Shown piece after piece: positions 7,470 to 14,636 of a stretch of DNA of 22,230 nucleotides. This DNA is from a bacterium. GTDB lineage: Bacteria > Patescibacteriota > Saccharimonadia > Saccharimonadales > UBA4665. The position numbers and the translations under genes were made by a program. The stretch covers positions 1 to 22,230 of the forward strand of contig JAJZWH010000006.1 of assembly GCA_021846765.1 (NCBI GenBank). The letters run 5' to 3'. The first letter of the stretch is position 1. Each line of letters starts with the position of its first letter. The notes beneath the pieces were generated by a model. It was given only the letters and a program-made list of their open reading frames with translations. It did not search any database and had not been told where the DNA came from.

Positions 7470-8351
7470 TTATTTTTGACGAACAATCTTTTGACAATAT
7501 CGACAATAATGAGTGCCTCGTCCTGCTAATTTAATTTTAATTATTGGCTTTCCGCAGCGAAGACAAGGCATCCCTTGACGTCCATATACATTTGCAAAAT
7601 CTAAATAACTTCCTTTTTGGCCTTGGGCGTTAACATAATTCCGGTCTGTCGATCCACCTTTTTCAAGACTAAGCATTAACACCGACCGCAATGACTCAAA
7701 TATTTGTTTAATGTTAGTATCAGTTAACTGATTAACTCTAGTATTCGGATTAACTCGAGCCATCCAAAGCGTTTCATCAGCATAAATATTACCAATTCCA
7801 GCAACAATACTTTGATCAATTAAAACGGGTTTTATATAGCTCTTAGGTCTGATCAACAATCTTTCTTTAAGTTTTTGCCAAGTAAAATCTTTGGCTAGGG
7901 GCTCTGGCCCTAGCTTGTTCATAAAAGGAATTTGGTCAATCTGATCTATGGGATAAAGTTTTATCCAACCAAATTTTCGCTGATCGTTAAAATACAGCTT
8001 ACTATGATCATTAAATGTTAGATAAACTCTGGTTGATTTATCTGGTAATTGACCAATTAGAGAATCGTTTGGATGTCCTGCGCCAAAATGACTATCTAGA
8101 GAATCAAATACTAATTGACCAGTCATTTTTAAGTGAGTCATTAGAATATGTTGATTGTTCAATTTTATTAATAAAACTTTAGCTCTTCGTTGAACGTCTA
8201 TGACCTTACTGCCGATCAGAAATTGATCTATTTCCATTTGGGAATTAACAAAACTAGTAGGATTAATTAAATTTACTTTACTAATAGTCTTGCCCACTAT
8301 TAAACTTTTCAAACCAATCCTAATAGTTTCTACTTCTGGTAATTCAGGCAT
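7470..8351 (-). CDS. mutM: Formamidopyrimidine-DNA glycosylase (Fpg)
   Basis: A 293-residue Fpg/MutM, which removes 8-oxoguanine and formamidopyrimidines and cleaves the abasic site. The N-terminus MPELPEVETIRIGL gives the catalytic P2 and E3. HLKMTGQL supplies the conserved lysine, and NIYADETLW is the helix-two-turn-helix. The C-terminal zinc finger is intact, C-x2-C...C-x2-C (CLRCGK to HYCRYCQK), with the DNA-binding arginine in AGRGTHYC. The intact finger contrasts with the lost metal ligands in dnaG and the UDG of this window. It is divergent from the small gene at 8381, with 29 bp between the start codons and a shared palindromic -10 sequence. Confidence 0.96.
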   Translation of the reverse strand: MPELPEVETIRIGLKSLIVGKTISKVNLINPTSFVNSQMEIDQFLIGSKVIDVQRRAKVLLIKLNNQHILMTHLKMTGQLVFDSLDSHFGAGHPNDSLIGQLPDKSTRVYLTFNDHSKLYFNDQRKFGWIKLYPIDQIDQIPFMNKLGPEPLAKDFTWQKLKERLLIRPKSYIKPVLIDQSIVAGIGNIYADETLWMARVNPNTRVNQLTDTNIKQIFESLRSVLMLSLEKGGSTDRNYVNAQGQKGSYLDFANVYGRQGMPCLRCGKPIIKIKLAGRGTHYCRYCQKIVRQK

Positions 8352-8360
8352 TATATAGTG

Positions 8361-8370
8361 TAGTATACTA
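8361..8370. promoter_or_regulatory. Palindromic bidirectional -10 element
   Basis: TAGTATACTA is a perfect 10-bp palindrome in the 29-bp gap between divergent mutM and the 78-residue gene. Each strand reads TATACT: plus at 8364-8369, 11 nt before the ATG at 8381, and minus at 8367-8362, 10 nt before the mutM ATG. Start sites about 7 nt downstream would leave 5' leaders of about 3-4 nt on both sides. No Shine-Dalgarno is present for either gene, and neither side has a good -35. Confidence 0.5.
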
Positions 8371-8380
8371 GCTTATATTT

Positions 8381-8617
8381 ATGGATTCTCTATATGACAT
8401 TTTAGCCAATAAAGATTTTGCTCTTCCCGATGAAGTCAAACTAATTAAAAGCTATGTGGCTAAAAAATATAAACAAGATGTAAATGTTGCCTTTAACCAT
8501 AATGAAATAATCATATCCAGTAGAAGCGCTGGATTAATTAGTAACTTACGTTTAAATAGTCCGGAACTAATCCAAACAGTTAATACTGATAAAAAAATCA
8601 GATTTATTATCGGCTAA
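8381..8617 (+). CDS. Small protein resembling the DciA/DUF721 core
   Basis: A 78-residue protein. After an amphipathic helical N-terminus (ILANKDFALPDEVKLIKSYV), residues about 33-78 follow a strand-helix-strand pattern: VNVAFNHNEIIISSRSAG, then LISNLRLNSPELIQTVN, then KKIRFIIG. This resembles the conserved core of DUF721/DciA proteins (strand, SS-x-Wa-x-L-r-l-x-x-p-e-L, final I-r-f strand). DciA loads the replicative helicase DnaB in bacteria without DnaC/DnaI. The match is by eye and lacks the usual tryptophan, so it is a hypothesis; otherwise the protein is unknown. The neighbours are replication and repair genes (holA, mutM). The stop overlaps the convergent 8614 gene by 4 bp. Confidence 0.6.
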   Translation: MDSLYDILANKDFALPDEVKLIKSYVAKKYKQDVNVAFNHNEIIISSRSAGLISNLRLNSPELIQTVNTDKKIRFIIG

Positions 8618-9186
8618 AGATTAAGACTGCTAATCATGTTGCTATAACCAGGCACTTGATTAACAAACAATTGTTCGGTTAGCTCTAAATTACCATCAAA
8701 GGTATGTGGAATTCCTCCACAGCTAGTTGACCAAAATCTTTCAATTTGTTGGCCGTTACGATCATAAGTAAAAATAAAACGATCACCTGTTGGGCAAAAA
8801 CCACTCGCTTGAGATAATCTTGGATTGGTCTGTCCTTGGTTAAAATTTGCATATTCTAATGAACGCAAAAACACATGAAATGATGCCTCGGTCATGGGAT
8901 AGGTTTTTTCCTTTACCAAATGATCATTATAACCTTGAAAAATCTTAAAAGTCGTCTGAGAATTAGAAACTACCACTAAAACCTGATTGTGCAAGGATAC
9001 AGCATTAACCGGTCCATCGACCAACATGGCTACCTGAACTGTTGGATTGTTGGCATAAGCAGCCATCGGTTTTTGCTGTTTTATAGTTACAGGGGTGTGA
9101 TTCAAGATTATAATCAATAAAATAGCAATCAAGACTACTATTAGCCCAATACCTAATAAAAAACGCCAATTCCTATTCCCGTACAT
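8614..9186 (-). CDS. Single-helix membrane-anchored protein, unknown function
   Basis: A 190-residue protein I do not recognise. One strong transmembrane helix lies at about residues 9-28, preceded by MYGNRNWRF, which contains positive charges. This predicts an N-in anchor with the remaining 160 residues outside. The outer part looks like a mixed alpha/beta domain with only two cysteines, C131 and C156 (SGFCPTGD and STSCGGIP), well placed for one disulfide. The VKOR/DUF929 oxidative pair encoded just upstream on the other strand could form that bond; this is inference. A good promoter sits directly against the start codon (separate entry), and there is no Shine-Dalgarno. Confidence 0.7.
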   Translation of the reverse strand: MYGNRNWRFLLGIGLIVVLIAILLIIILNHTPVTIKQQKPMAAYANNPTVQVAMLVDGPVNAVSLHNQVLVVVSNSQTTFKIFQGYNDHLVKEKTYPMTEASFHVFLRSLEYANFNQGQTNPRLSQASGFCPTGDRFIFTYDRNGQQIERFWSTSCGGIPHTFDGNLELTEQLFVNQVPGYSNMISSLNL

Positions 9187-9490
9187 AAAATATATATTAA
9201 CATAACCTGTATTTTAATGCAAGTTCCTATATCCGTTCATGTCCTATTGGACTGCCTATTTGTTAGTTAATTGTAGCTTAACCAACGCGGACTCTCAAGG
9301 AAGACATTAGTTTTAAACTGTTGAAAACCTTCCATACTATGCCACAAAACATTCATTCCCTCGGATGACAATTTCAATCTAGATAATACATTAAAGTAGA
9401 AGTTAGCTTAAAACCGATTTTGTTAGATCGCCCTAAAAATAACCCCGATATTATGATAAACTTAAATTAAATATCTAAAGGGACTAACCA
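9187..9490. other. Intergenic region, about 300 bp, largely featureless
   Basis: Apart from the minus-strand promoter at its left end and the plus-strand Shine-Dalgarno and -10-like sequence (TATTAT, 9449-9454) at its right end, I see nothing definite here. There is no tRNA-like cloverleaf, no clear terminator and no ORF longer than about 25 codons. It separates two divergent membrane-protein genes and may hold upstream control sites. Confidence 0.5.
9194..9222 (-). promoter_or_regulatory. Promoter predicting a leaderless mRNA for the 8614-9186 gene
   Basis: On the minus strand TTGCAT (9222-9217), a 17-bp spacer and TAATAT (9199-9194) form a good sigma-70 promoter. Only 7 nt separate the -10 from the ATG at 9186, so transcription should begin at or within about a nucleotide of the start codon. 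The nucleotides before the ATG are all A and T, with no ribosome-binding site. Confidence 0.6.
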
Positions 9491-10333
9491 ATGAATCAGA
9501 AAACTAAACGTAATCTATTTATATCGCTTGGAATAATTCTAGTTGTAGTTATATTGTTTATTATATTAATACTGACTTCACCAAAGACTTCTAAACAAAG
9601 CACTCAATCGACAAATTCTTCAGGTACCAAGCCCGCTCCAGCAGCTATAGTTAACGACGTTACCAATGTACCGGAAACGACTCTAAACGCTGTAGGAATA
9701 GGCACAGCCAACAACAAGCCTATACCCATTAAGGCTCCAAACTTACTAGCCAACAACAAACCAGAAGTTTTATATGAAGGAGCAGAATTTTGTCCTTACT
9801 GTGCTACTGAAAGATGGGCAATGGCCGTTGCTTTATCTAAATTTGGTACATTTACCAATTTACAAGAAACCCATTCTTCTACGACAGATGTTTATCCCAA
9901 CACCCAAACCCTATCTTTTTATAAGTCTACTTATACCAGTAACTATATTACCTTTACGCCTATTGAAATCGAAACCAACATATCTAACGGTAATGGAGGC
10001 TATACTACACTACAAACGCCCACTAAAACAGAAAATAACATTATCAACAAATACGATGCTACCCCTTACCTACCCTCCCAAGATGCTGGAGCAATACCTT
10101 TTATAGATTTCGGCGGCAAATATCTGATTGCCGGAGCAACCTATAATCCCCAAGTTCTACAGGGAAAATCTCATTCTCAAATTGCTTCTGCACTAGCGGA
10201 TTCTAAAAGTCCTATTGCTCAAGGAGCTGATGGTGCGGCCAATATAATTATTGCAACCATTTGCAAAATCACTAATAATCAGCCGTCAACAGCCTGCACT
10301 CCTTTAATTAAAGAGATTGAAAAAAATATATAA
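9491..10333 (+). CDS. Membrane-anchored thioredoxin-like DUF929 protein
   Basis: A 280-residue protein with an N-terminal anchor helix at about residues 8-29, a Ser/Thr/Pro linker to about 60, and a C-terminal domain. That domain carries EGAEFCPYCATERWA, with a C101-P-Y-C104 redox motif, then ALSKFGTFTNL. This is the pattern of DUF929 proteins, which are thioredoxin-fold relatives. AIPFIDFGGKYLI near 201-213 fits the cis-proline region, and a second pair C258/C269 may form a structural disulfide. The likely role is a DsbA-like thiol oxidase or isomerase outside the membrane, reoxidised by the VKOR encoded 6 nt downstream. AAAGGGA at 9477-9483 with 7-nt spacing supports this start. Confidence 0.8.
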   Translation: MNQKTKRNLFISLGIILVVVILFIILILTSPKTSKQSTQSTNSSGTKPAPAAIVNDVTNVPETTLNAVGIGTANNKPIPIKAPNLLANNKPEVLYEGAEFCPYCATERWAMAVALSKFGTFTNLQETHSSTTDVYPNTQTLSFYKSTYTSNYITFTPIEIETNISNGNGGYTTLQTPTKTENNIINKYDATPYLPSQDAGAIPFIDFGGKYLIAGATYNPQVLQGKSHSQIASALADSKSPIAQGADGAANIIIATICKITNNQPSTACTPLIKEIEKNI

Positions 10334-10339
10334 CCTAAT

Positions 10340-10822
10340 ATGGGTCTGAATAAAAACTTAAAAACAATTTCCTACTTAGGGGTCATTTTTAGTCTACTTG
10401 GCTTAGCCGATAGTATCTACTTAACAATTGCCCACTACACCGCACCTACAATTCTAGCTTGCCCTGAATCTAAGTTTATTAATTGCGCAAAAGTTACTAC
10501 ATCCCAGTATGCTAATGTTCACGGCATTCCTATTGTTTTCTTGGGATTAATATTCTTTGTAGTAATGATTGGTTTACAATCACCTATGGCCTGGAAGAGT
10601 AGCTTGCGATTCATTAGAATTGGCAGATTAGTTTTTTCATCTATAGGTTTAGTTAGCGTTTTCGGTTTAGTTTATATAGAACTAGACAAACTACAAGCTA
10701 TTTGTCTGTATTGTACCGGTGTACACGTTTTGACATTTATTTTATTTATTATTACTCTTATAGGTTCAGTTTTTCTAGATAACAATACCCACAGCATAAA
10801 TGCTAAAACTACTAAAAATTAA
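10340..10822 (+). CDS. Vitamin K epoxide reductase (VKOR) family protein
   Basis: A 160-residue polytopic membrane protein of the VKOR family, which passes electrons from thiol oxidases to a quinone in the same way as DsbB. Four hydrophobic helices are visible. The loop cysteines C41 and C49 (LACPESKFINCAKVTTS), the S/T-Y-A-x-x-x-GIP segment and the catalytic C122-L-Y-C125 near the last helix all match the family. It starts 6 nt after the DUF929 stop, so the two form a disulfide-forming relay. This pairing replaces DsbA/DsbB in many bacteria. It ends in a short hydrophilic tail. Confidence 0.92.
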   Translation: MGLNKNLKTISYLGVIFSLLGLADSIYLTIAHYTAPTILACPESKFINCAKVTTSQYANVHGIPIVFLGLIFFVVMIGLQSPMAWKSSLRFIRIGRLVFSSIGLVSVFGLVYIELDKLQAICLYCTGVHVLTFILFIITLIGSVFLDNNTHSINAKTTKN

Positions 10823-10834
10823 TTTAAGTATTAG

Positions 10835-10863
10835 GGTATAACATACCATAATTAGCGTATAAT
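10835..10863 (+). promoter_or_regulatory. Promoter-like -10 with upstream palindrome
   Basis: A perfect TATAAT lies at 10858-10863. At the expected -35 position is a perfect inverted repeat, GGTAT-AAC-ATACC (10835-10847), instead of a TTGACA-like box. An outer pair, ATTTAAGTA (10822-10830) and TACTTAAAT (10876-10884), brackets the promoter. This looks like an activator- or repressor-bound promoter for the gene at 10906, but the A+T content makes chance repeats possible. Confidence 0.4.
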
Positions 10864-10905
10864 TAAGAACAATATTACTTAAATAGAGGTGGTAATAAAA
10901 ATTAT

Positions 10906-11361
10906 ATGGCGTTCAAGTTACGTTATGAAACAGGGATAGCGGCTACTATTCAGTTTATTGTAATCACTGCCTTAAATTTCCTTAATGGTGCTAGTGATAC
11001 GGTCAAACAATGCACTACGCCTAACAGTACTACTAGTTGTTTTGGTAATATTCTGACAAATTCTATATTTTTTATGATGATAACTGTCGTGTTTGGCGTG
11101 CTTTGGTTAATTGGTTTTGCCGCACAAGATCGACGCAGTAAAAGAATTGCTAAATTATTAATCGCTGGTGAATTATTACTTTGTTTAGTTGGTCTTTTTG
11201 ATCTTAAGTACAACAAAGGGGCAGTGATTGGTGAAATAGTCAGTGTTGTTGAAATTATTTCTTCTCTTTGGGTAGCTTGGTTAGCCTTCAGACTTATGCT
11301 AGCCAAGGGTGGTAGAGTTAAACCAATTAGGATACACAAACACCATAAAACTCAAAGTTGA
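10906..11361 (+). CDS. Polytopic membrane protein, unknown function
   Basis: A 151-residue protein with about four predicted transmembrane segments: near 11-27, 49-72 (SIFFMMITVVFGVLWLIGF), 83-99 and 107-131. A two-cysteine extracytoplasmic loop (C36 and C45) lies between the first two, and the C-terminus is strongly basic (IRIHKHHKTQS). I recognise no family. The Shine-Dalgarno AGAGGTGG lies 13 nt before the ATG, somewhat far. The gene ends with TGA at 11359-11361, and its last 10 bp overlap the 3' end of convergent polA. It may belong with the redox pair upstream, but it has its own -10 box. Confidence 0.7.
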   Translation: MAFKLRYETGIAATIQFIVITALNFLNGASDTVKQCTTPNSTTSCFGNILTNSIFFMMITVVFGVLWLIGFAAQDRRSKRIAKLLIAGELLLCLVGLFDLKYNKGAVIGEIVSVVEIISSLWVAWLAFRLMLAKGGRVKPIRIHKHHKTQS

Positions 11362-14003
11362 CCCCAATTGTCGCCAATAGCAACACTTACATCTAGTCTA
11401 ACCGGTAAACTATAGACATTCTCCATGGCTGTTTGAATTAACTGAGCAATATTATCTACCACTGCCACAGGACACTCAACAAGTACTGAATCGTGAATCT
11501 GTAATAATTGACGGCAGTTATTATGCTGATCTCGCAAAATACGTTCACAACTAATCATCGCTAGTTTCATTAAGTCAGCTTCGGTGCCCTGAATAGGCAT
11601 ATTAATTGCTGCCCGTTCAGCTGCTGACCTAATAAGATAATTGGTTGAATTAATATCTGGCATCGGTCGACGACGACCAAATAAGGTCTCAACATATCCG
11701 ACTTTTTTAGCAGTCTCTAGAACTGATTCCATATAGTCAAATAATGGCCTTCTTAAGTCTTTATACTTTTTGATAAAATTACCAGCCTGCTCAATAGTCA
11801 TACCGGTGGCAATACTTAGTCCATGAGGACTCATACCATATAAAATACCGAAATTAATGGTTTTAGCTGCTGAACGCATTTGCTTTGTAACATCTTCGGG
11901 AGAACGTCCATAAATTTCAGCGGCAGTCATCAGATGAATATCCGCTCCTCTATTAAATAAATCGATTAGACCTTTATCGTTTGCTAGAACGGCCGCTAGT
12001 CTTAGCTCGAATTGTGAATAATCAGCACTGATTAGTTTCATGCCAGCATCAGCCACAAAAGCTGTTCTAATTTTACGACCTAATTCTGTCCTGATTGGTA
12101 TATTTTGCAAATTAGGATCAGTACTACTTAGTCGACCAGTCTGAGCAATAGTTAAATTAAAAGTTGTATGTAATCGACCGGATTGATCGACTTGACGAGG
12201 CAATGTATCAACATAGGTATTTTTAAGTTTAGCTATTTCTCGATATCGAATAACTAATTCTATAATTGGATGAATAGAACGAAGCTTCTCTAACTCGTTA
12301 GCTGCTGTACTGTAGCCATTTTTCCCCTTCTTAATTCCGTCTGTTGGTAATTTTAATTTACTAAATAAAATATCAGCTAATTGACCTGGACTGGCTATAT
12401 TAAATTCCTGATCTGCATAGCCATATATTTGTTGCTCGATATCTGAAATCATTTCATCTATTTGACCACTCATCTTATGTAAATAGTTACTGTCTAATTT
12501 AATCCCGGTAATTTCCATGCGCGCTAAAATAGTTATTATTGGCCAATCTATATTAGATAATATCCAAGAGAATGGTTTTATTTCGTCAATACTCTCTTTT
12601 TGCTTAATGGTCAAAAGTTTAATAATACCCACCATTAAAGATGCTTTATTCTTAAATTCTTCTAAATCTAAATCATCCAGAGTTGATCCTTGGTAATTAA
12701 TATCTGCCTGAGCCATTTCGCTAAGAGTTAGTTCCCTCCTTAAACTATTTAGTAAAAACCCAGCCAATAAGGTATCGTGATTAATATCTGGCAGTTGGTT
12801 AACCCCTAAATTAAGCATCACCTCGATAGTCATTTTTAAGTTGTGACCAATTAAAGGTGGAAGAGTTGTTAAAAATTTAACCAAAGAATCTTTAGATAAT
12901 TTTTGAATATCTAATAAATAAACAAGAACTCCGTCATAGCTAACAACTACAACCTGAGAATTGTTGCCATGAGCGCCAGCCGATCGACTTAAAATATAGA
13001 CACTTTTATGTTCAGCAGATTTTATCTTTGCTAAATCTTGATCATTATTAATTTCAATCGTTTGACCGCCAGTAAATGAAGTTCGATAACTGTCTTCGCT
13101 AGGCTGTGCTAATTGTCTGCTCAAGGTATCCGGAAGATTGCGTAACAAACTTTTAAATTGTAATTTATTTAAAATCTTAACAACTTGATTAATCTTGGCA
13201 CGACTACCATCCATTGCTAATAAATCTAGTTTAATCGGCGCATCTAACCATATAGCTGAAAGTTTTTTGCTTAAATAAGCTAGATCTTTTCCGTTAATTA
13301 ATTTTTTTCTAATTACGTCAGGTAATAAATCAATATTTTGATATATATTATCTAGGGTCTGATATTCTTTGAGTAGATTAGTAGCAGTTTTCTCTCCTAT
13401 ACCTGGAACACCAGGTATATTATCCGAAGAATCACCTTTGAGAGCTTTTAGATCTAAGAATTGATCTACTCTAAGCCCATATTTTGTTTGAAAACTGTCT
13501 GGAGAATAAAGTTCTATATTGCTTAATCCTGTCTTCAATACATAAATGTGAACTAATGGATTAATTAATTGGAGCATATCTAAATCAGAAGTAATTAAGA
13601 TAGTTTCAATTCCCAACGAAGAAGCTTGAGCAGCTAAACTACCCATAATGTCATCGGCCTCATAGTCATCTAATTCATATAAAGGCCAACCTAAAGCATC
13701 AAGCAATTGCTGTAGAATCGGTATCTGTTGATAAAAATCTGCTGGGGCAGGTTTTCGCCCAGCTTTATATTCAGGATACATTGCTAATCTTTTACGAATA
13801 TTAGTTTTTGGTTTATCCCAAGCTACAGCCACATAATCAGGTTTAAGCCGTTTAATAACTTCAAAGGCCATGGTAGCAAAACCAAATACTCCACCAGTAG
13901 ATATACCGTCTTCAGTAGTTAAATTAGGCATTGCATAATAACCACGGTAAAAAACACTTTTACCGTCAATGATCACTAATCTTTTTGGTTGACGCTCACT
14001 CAT
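11352..14003 (-). CDS. polA: DNA polymerase I
   Basis: An 883-residue DNA polymerase I for gap filling and RNA-primer removal. The N-terminal 5'-3' exonuclease is complete, with LDDYEADDIMGSLA, ITSDLDMLQL and GVPGIGEKTATNLL. The middle 3'-5' exonuclease-like domain (about 305-470) is degenerate: the strand that should carry the D-x-E metal ligands reads KSVYILSRSAG, although GHNLK and HDTLLAGFLL remain. Proofreading is therefore probably absent, as in many Gram-positive and CPR PolA proteins. The polymerase domain has ISADYSQFELR, the O-helix R-x3-K-x6-F-G (RSAAKTINFGILYG) and the catalytic QIHDSVLVE. It starts 20 nt after the kinase gene, and a TATACT lies 12 nt before the ATG. Confidence 0.96.
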   Translation of the reverse strand: MSERQPKRLVIIDGKSVFYRGYYAMPNLTTEDGISTGGVFGFATMAFEVIKRLKPDYVAVAWDKPKTNIRKRLAMYPEYKAGRKPAPADFYQQIPILQQLLDALGWPLYELDDYEADDIMGSLAAQASSLGIETILITSDLDMLQLINPLVHIYVLKTGLSNIELYSPDSFQTKYGLRVDQFLDLKALKGDSSDNIPGVPGIGEKTATNLLKEYQTLDNIYQNIDLLPDVIRKKLINGKDLAYLSKKLSAIWLDAPIKLDLLAMDGSRAKINQVVKILNKLQFKSLLRNLPDTLSRQLAQPSEDSYRTSFTGGQTIEINNDQDLAKIKSAEHKSVYILSRSAGAHGNNSQVVVVSYDGVLVYLLDIQKLSKDSLVKFLTTLPPLIGHNLKMTIEVMLNLGVNQLPDINHDTLLAGFLLNSLRRELTLSEMAQADINYQGSTLDDLDLEEFKNKASLMVGIIKLLTIKQKESIDEIKPFSWILSNIDWPIITILARMEITGIKLDSNYLHKMSGQIDEMISDIEQQIYGYADQEFNIASPGQLADILFSKLKLPTDGIKKGKNGYSTAANELEKLRSIHPIIELVIRYREIAKLKNTYVDTLPRQVDQSGRLHTTFNLTIAQTGRLSSTDPNLQNIPIRTELGRKIRTAFVADAGMKLISADYSQFELRLAAVLANDKGLIDLFNRGADIHLMTAAEIYGRSPEDVTKQMRSAAKTINFGILYGMSPHGLSIATGMTIEQAGNFIKKYKDLRRPLFDYMESVLETAKKVGYVETLFGRRRPMPDINSTNYLIRSAAERAAINMPIQGTEADLMKLAMISCERILRDQHNNCRQLLQIHDSVLVECPVAVVDNIAQLIQTAMENVYSLPVRLDVSVAIGDNWGQL

Positions 14004-14015
14004 AGCTATATGACA

Positions 14016-14021
14016 AGTATA
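14016..14021 (-). promoter_or_regulatory. -10-like box 12 nt before polA ATG
   Basis: The minus strand reads TATACT at 14021-14016, 12 nt before the ATG, and there is no Shine-Dalgarno in the 20-nt gap after the upstream gene. This would give a 5' leader of about 5 nt. No convincing -35 is visible, so polA may simply be co-transcribed with the kinase gene. Confidence 0.3.
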
Positions 14022-14023
14022 AA

Positions 14024-14635
14024 CTAATGTTCTAAATTCAAGCGCTGGCCAATTAACTTAGTTAATTCAGTTAAGTCTTGGCCATTGTTTTGCATAAAAA
14101 TATCGCATTTACTTTTAACCTTAGACATCGATAAGGTCATCCCATCAGTTATTTTGGGGTGGTTCATTTCAGCTGCTTCCTCATTAATAAATTGATCAAA
14201 AGTCAATAAATCATCAACTCGAGAATTTAATCCCCCCTTTTCGGATCTGTTTTTGACTCGCTGGTAACGAATTTTAGGATCAGCATCAACCCATAGCATT
14301 AAACCACCCGCTTGATGAATAGCATCGGCTTCTCCTGGATTACGAATACTAGCCATAGCCAATCCTATATAGTTTGCTTCCTGTTGAGTAAATTCTGCTT
14401 GAGCTTTATCTACTAATATACTAACTCCGAATTCTCTGCGCCAATTGGTACTGAGCTCTCGCATATTTTCTCTAGAAAAAGATAGGCCCATATTTTTTAA
14501 TTCTTCCCTTAGAATATCGCTTAGCGAACAAAACCAAAAACCATAGTTATTAGCTAATATATTACCTATAGTATCTTTTCCAGATCCGTTAGTTCCAGAA
14601 ATACCAATCAATTTGTTTGTATTTTCAACTGTCAT
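14024..14635 (-). CDS. P-loop nucleotide/nucleoside kinase (dephospho-CoA or dNMP kinase-like)
   Basis: A 203-residue P-loop kinase. The Walker A is GISGTNGSGKDT near residues 11-22. A DILREEL segment and a long alpha-helical middle follow, and then a lid-type segment with two basic residues (RYQRVKNRSEKGG). The layout resembles AAA_18, dephospho-CoA kinase and deoxynucleoside monophosphate kinase proteins that phosphorylate small nucleotides. The WVDADPKIRYQRV motif is typical of this class. I cannot decide the substrate; a dNMP role would fit the polA neighbour. It begins 1 nt after the rpoD stop, so the two are co-translated or tightly coupled. Confidence 0.75.
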   Translation of the reverse strand: MTVENTNKLIGISGTNGSGKDTIGNILANNYGFWFCSLSDILREELKNMGLSFSRENMRELSTNWRREFGVSILVDKAQAEFTQQEANYIGLAMASIRNPGEADAIHQAGGLMLWVDADPKIRYQRVKNRSEKGGLNSRVDDLLTFDQFINEEAAEMNHPKITDGMTLSMSKVKSKCDIFMQNNGQDLTELTKLIGQRLNLEH

Positions 14636-14636
14636 T

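Noticed and set aside
9187..9490. Short frames (17 and 24 codons) or an RNA gene in the intergenic region
   Set aside because: There is no ribosome-binding support, no conserved RNA motif and no tRNA-like fold; frames of this length are expected by chance.
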